Assembly (NCBI GenBank): GCA_035403465.1
Contig: DAONFG010000079.1
Coordinates: 1-8,075 of the forward strand
Direction: 5' to 3'
Source: JAAYBQ01 sp035403465
GTDB lineage: Bacteria > Spirochaetota > UBA4802 > UBA5550
Length of the DNA: 8,075 nucleotides
Shown here: positions 5,973 to 8,075 of the stretch, one piece after another
Numbering within the stretch: position 1 is the first letter of the stretch
How the letters are laid out: the number at the start of each line of letters is the position of its first letter
Notes under the pieces: generated by a model
Told to the model about the DNA's origin: nothing
The model's database searches: none
Seen by the model: the letters and a program-made list of their open reading frames with translations, nothing else
Translations under genes and position numbers: made by a program

Positions 5973-6779
5973 ATGCAGAATCATAAAATGCTTGAAATTG
6001 ATAATATCAGTTTCAGTTACCGCGAAAGGAGGATTCTTAACGGGATAAACTTTTCGGTAGAAAAAGGCGAGATCTGCGGACTCCTGGGACCTAACGGCTG
6101 CGGCAAGACAACGCTGCTTAAATGCATAAACCGGGTGCTGCATTGCAAATCCGGTACAATACGTGTTCATGGACAGGATCTGTCTAAACTTTCCCGCGGC
6201 CAGATAGCTGGAATGATTGCAGTGGTGCCCCAGGAGCTTAATATTGTTTTTTCATTTACTGTTATTCAGATGGTTCTCATGGGCGGCACTGTACGCTATG
6301 GTTTATACGGAACCCCATGCAGGAAAGACTATCTTGATGCCTGTGAAATTCTTGAAGAACTTCGTATTGAACATCTTACAGACAGATGCTACAATGAGCT
6401 TTCAGGCGGTGAAAAACAGGTGGTGCTCATTGCCCGCGCCCTGTTCCAGAGGCCCGAAATAGTGCTTCTTGATGAGCCAACATCTCACCTGGACTTCAAG
6501 CGTCAGCATATAATAATGGAAATGATTAAAAAGATTTCAGGTGAGAAGGGGCTCACAACCCTGATCACACTCCATGATCCGAACACGGCAGGGAGATACT
6601 GTCACAGGCTCATTATGCTTAACAGGGGGTGTGTATGTCATAAGGGATCCCGCGAGAAAATTTTTCATGTGGAAACACTTGAATCTATATATGAAATGAA
6701 AATCCGGATCGAACATACTGATACCGGATCCGATTACGTGATTCCCCATCCGGACCAGGAGAAAAATGAAAAGAATTAG
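5973..6779 (+). CDS. ABC importer ATPase (FepC/BtuD type)
   Basis: This 268-residue nucleotide-binding subunit would power a type II ABC importer for iron-siderophore, cobalamin or similar metal complexes from the inner face of the cytoplasmic membrane. All catalytic motifs are present: Walker A GPNGCGKT (39-46), Q-loop Gln87 in VPQE, signature LSGGE (143-147), Walker B VLLDEP (164-169) with Glu168 as catalytic base, D-loop SHLD (171-174) and H-loop His201. Walker A has Cys43 where Ser or Ala is common. Length is typical for the family. The last 14 bases overlap the permease start, implying translational coupling. A longer form starting at 5952 would add 7 residues. Family assignment is firm; substrate is inferred from neighbours. 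Confidence 0.93.
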   Translation: MQNHKMLEIDNISFSYRERRILNGINFSVEKGEICGLLGPNGCGKTTLLKCINRVLHCKSGTIRVHGQDLSKLSRGQIAGMIAVVPQELNIVFSFTVIQMVLMGGTVRYGLYGTPCRKDYLDACEILEELRIEHLTDRCYNELSGGEKQVVLIARALFQRPEIVLLDEPTSHLDFKRQHIIMEMIKKISGEKGLTTLITLHDPNTAGRYCHRLIMLNRGCVCHKGSREKIFHVETLESIYEMKIRIEHTDTGSDYVIPHPDQEKNEKN

Positions 6780-7779
6780 TCCATTTATCATTATCACAAT
6801 TTTACTCATGGCTGGTATTGTTTTTGCCCTTACGGTTGGACAGTATCATATTAATCTTCTGACACTCCGTGAGATTCTGATCTTGAAACTTTCCGGGAAA
6901 ACACCGGGGGATGATCTTATGACTCCGGCGATGGTGCTATGGTCTGTCAGGCTGCCGCGGGTACTGATAGCATTGCTTGCGGGAGCTGCACTATCAGTGG
7001 GTGGAGTAGCGTTCCAGGGAATAATGAGAAACCCGCTTGTAGCTCCTTCATTTATAGGGGTCACCCACGGCGCAGTATTCGGCGCATCCATAGCTATTAT
7101 ATTCTTCAGTAAATCAGCATTTTCGATCGAAACATCAGCATTCATCTGGGCAGTCTCAGCTGTCCTGATGGTCTATGTAGTCGGCGGACGCGGTATTAAT
7201 ACCCTGACCACCCTTGTAATTGCAGGGGTAATTATATCGTCATTTTTTCAGGCAGCGGGTTCGTTTTTAAAATATATTGCCGACCCTTACGAAGAACTTC
7301 CGTCTATTGTATTCTGGATGATGGGTGGACTGAATAATGTACAATGGATACATGTGGGCAGGGCGTCGGTAATTATACTAACCGGGATAACTGTTATTTA
7401 TGCCTTCAGGTGGAAGCTTAACCTCATGGCCCTGGGTGATGAAGATGCGTTGTCAATGGGAGTGAATGTGAAGTCCGCAAGGATCCTTTTCATGCTTTTC
7501 AGTACGCTTATAGTTGCGGCAAGCAGTTCATCATGCGGCATTATTATGTGGGTGGACCTTATTGTTGCACATATATCGCGTTTGATTGTAGGTCCGGATC
7601 ATAACAGGCTGATCCCCTTTGCTGCTATTCTTGGCGCTTTTTTTCTGCTTATGACGGATACAATTGTCCGCAGCCTCCCGGGCGGGGAAATACCTGTTAG
7701 TATTATTACATCCTTTATCGGGGCACCACTGCTGGGGTATCTGCTGATGAAGCAGAATAAACAATGGAGTGAAGAGTAA
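6766..7779 (+). CDS. FecCD/BtuC-type ABC importer permease
   Basis: This 337-residue integral membrane protein is the channel subunit of the same importer, about ten transmembrane helices and normal length. Family hallmarks are VRLPRVLIALLAGAALSVGG (61-80), FQGIMRNPLVAPSFIGVTHGA (two parts, 83-103), GDEDALSMGVNV (224-235, the coupling region that contacts the ATPase), HISRLIVGPDHNRLIP (269-284) and GEIPVSIITSFIGAP (307-321). The common VPH before the arginine is here VAH (267-269), and VSSGA is VTHGA (99-103); both may reflect a subfamily. AGGAG at 6757-6761 lies only 4 bases before the ATG and inside the ATPase gene. One permease gene suggests a homodimer, as in BtuC. Confidence 0.93.
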   Translation: MKRISPFIIITILLMAGIVFALTVGQYHINLLTLREILILKLSGKTPGDDLMTPAMVLWSVRLPRVLIALLAGAALSVGGVAFQGIMRNPLVAPSFIGVTHGAVFGASIAIIFFSKSAFSIETSAFIWAVSAVLMVYVVGGRGINTLTTLVIAGVIISSFFQAAGSFLKYIADPYEELPSIVFWMMGGLNNVQWIHVGRASVIILTGITVIYAFRWKLNLMALGDEDALSMGVNVKSARILFMLFSTLIVAASSSSCGIIMWVDLIVAHISRLIVGPDHNRLIPFAAILGAFFLLMTDTIVRSLPGGEIPVSIITSFIGAPLLGYLLMKQNKQWSEE

Positions 7780-8075
7780 ATGAAAAAGAAAGTTTTTTTC
7801 CCGATCCTGGTTGCAGTCTTTTCAATAGTAGTCATTTTTTTAATTATCTCGGGAGTTCGACACTGTAAAGATCCGCAGGATAACGGTATCTTTAAAATTA
7901 TTACAGATATGGACGACCGGATGATAGAGGTTCCTGTTGATCCACGGAGGATCGCATGTATGCATGGTGTTTCCTTTGAGAGAATTGTAATTCTCGGGAA
8001 AGGTGACCGCCTTGTATTATCAATGATATCTTCGCCATGGATGCAGAAACTATATCCCGAAGTAAAAAATTTACA
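7780..8075 (+). CDS. periplasmic metal-complex binding protein (BtuF/FepB type), 3'-truncated
   Basis: The first 98 codons of the importer's binding protein run off the window. A Lys-rich start and hydrophobic stretch (residues 5-25) form a signal peptide or membrane anchor. After it, FKIITDMDDRMIEVPVDPRR (38-57) is the hallmark N-terminal strand of this binding-protein family (TD..GR.v.vP..p.RI), followed by FERIVILGKGDRLV (66-79), which matches the usual E.l..LG..DRIVG segment. Cys29 follows the hydrophobic stretch but the preceding GVRH is not a lipobox, so lipidation is doubtful. Cys60, Met61 and His62 occupy the loop after RIA, near where these proteins hold their ligand, and could bind metal. 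The ATG directly follows the permease stop (TAAATG), with GGAG at 7766-7769 ten bases upstream. Confidence 0.9.
   Translation, partial: MKKKVFFPILVAVFSIVVIFLIISGVRHCKDPQDNGIFKIITDMDDRMIEVPVDPRRIACMHGVSFERIVILGKGDRLVLSMISSPWMQKLYPEVKNL

Overview
The window looks like part of the genome of a Gram-negative anaerobic bacterium, probably from a draft or metagenome assembly. The Gram-negative call rests on a TonB-dependent outer-membrane receptor with a Sec signal peptide. The anaerobe call is an inference from the FmdE-type, DUF4213/DUF364 and methyltransferase families, which I associate with sulfate reducers, syntrophs and methanogens. A run of ten Ns at 1090-1099 marks a scaffold gap. Base composition is moderately AT-rich, with AGG/AGA arginine codons common. 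I cannot place the phylum.

Layout, all genes on the plus strand. (1) 1-716: the 3' part of an alpha/beta hydrolase gene that enters from the left edge and is probably unrelated to what follows. (2) 717-1119: a long non-coding, AT-rich leader. It holds a hairpin, a TTGACA promoter-like element overlapping a 12-bp palindrome, three 18-bp tandem repeats bracketed by an inverted repeat, and the N gap. (3) 1120-3570: a TonB-dependent receptor. (4) 3571-3693: a 123-bp spacer with two small hairpins. (5) 3694-4455: a DUF4213/DUF364 putative heavy-metal-chelation protein. (6) 4501-5097: an FmdE-like protein with a C-terminal zinc ribbon. (7) 5113-5952: a class I SAM-dependent methyltransferase. (8) 5973-6779, 6766-7779 and 7780 to the right edge: the ATPase, FecCD/BtuC-type permease and periplasmic binding protein of an ABC importer. 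The binding protein is cut off by the window end.

The genes from 1120 onward look like one operon, with spacings of 123, 45, 15 and 20 bp, then a 14-bp overlap, then direct stop-start adjacency. Together they could take a metal complex or metallophore across both membranes (receptor, binding protein, permease and ATPase) and handle it in the cytoplasm (DUF364 protein, FmdE-like protein, methyltransferase). The substrate is not revealed by the sequence; molybdenum/tungsten, nickel, cobalt/corrinoid or iron complexes are all possible. The combination of transport with three poorly characterised cytoplasmic proteins is the most interesting thing here, along with the repeat-rich leader that probably controls it.

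Two starts were revised by ribosome binding site: the FmdE-like gene starts at 4501 rather than 4462, and the ATPase at 5973 rather than 5952. The receptor start at 1120 replaces a longer reading frame that runs artificially through the Ns.
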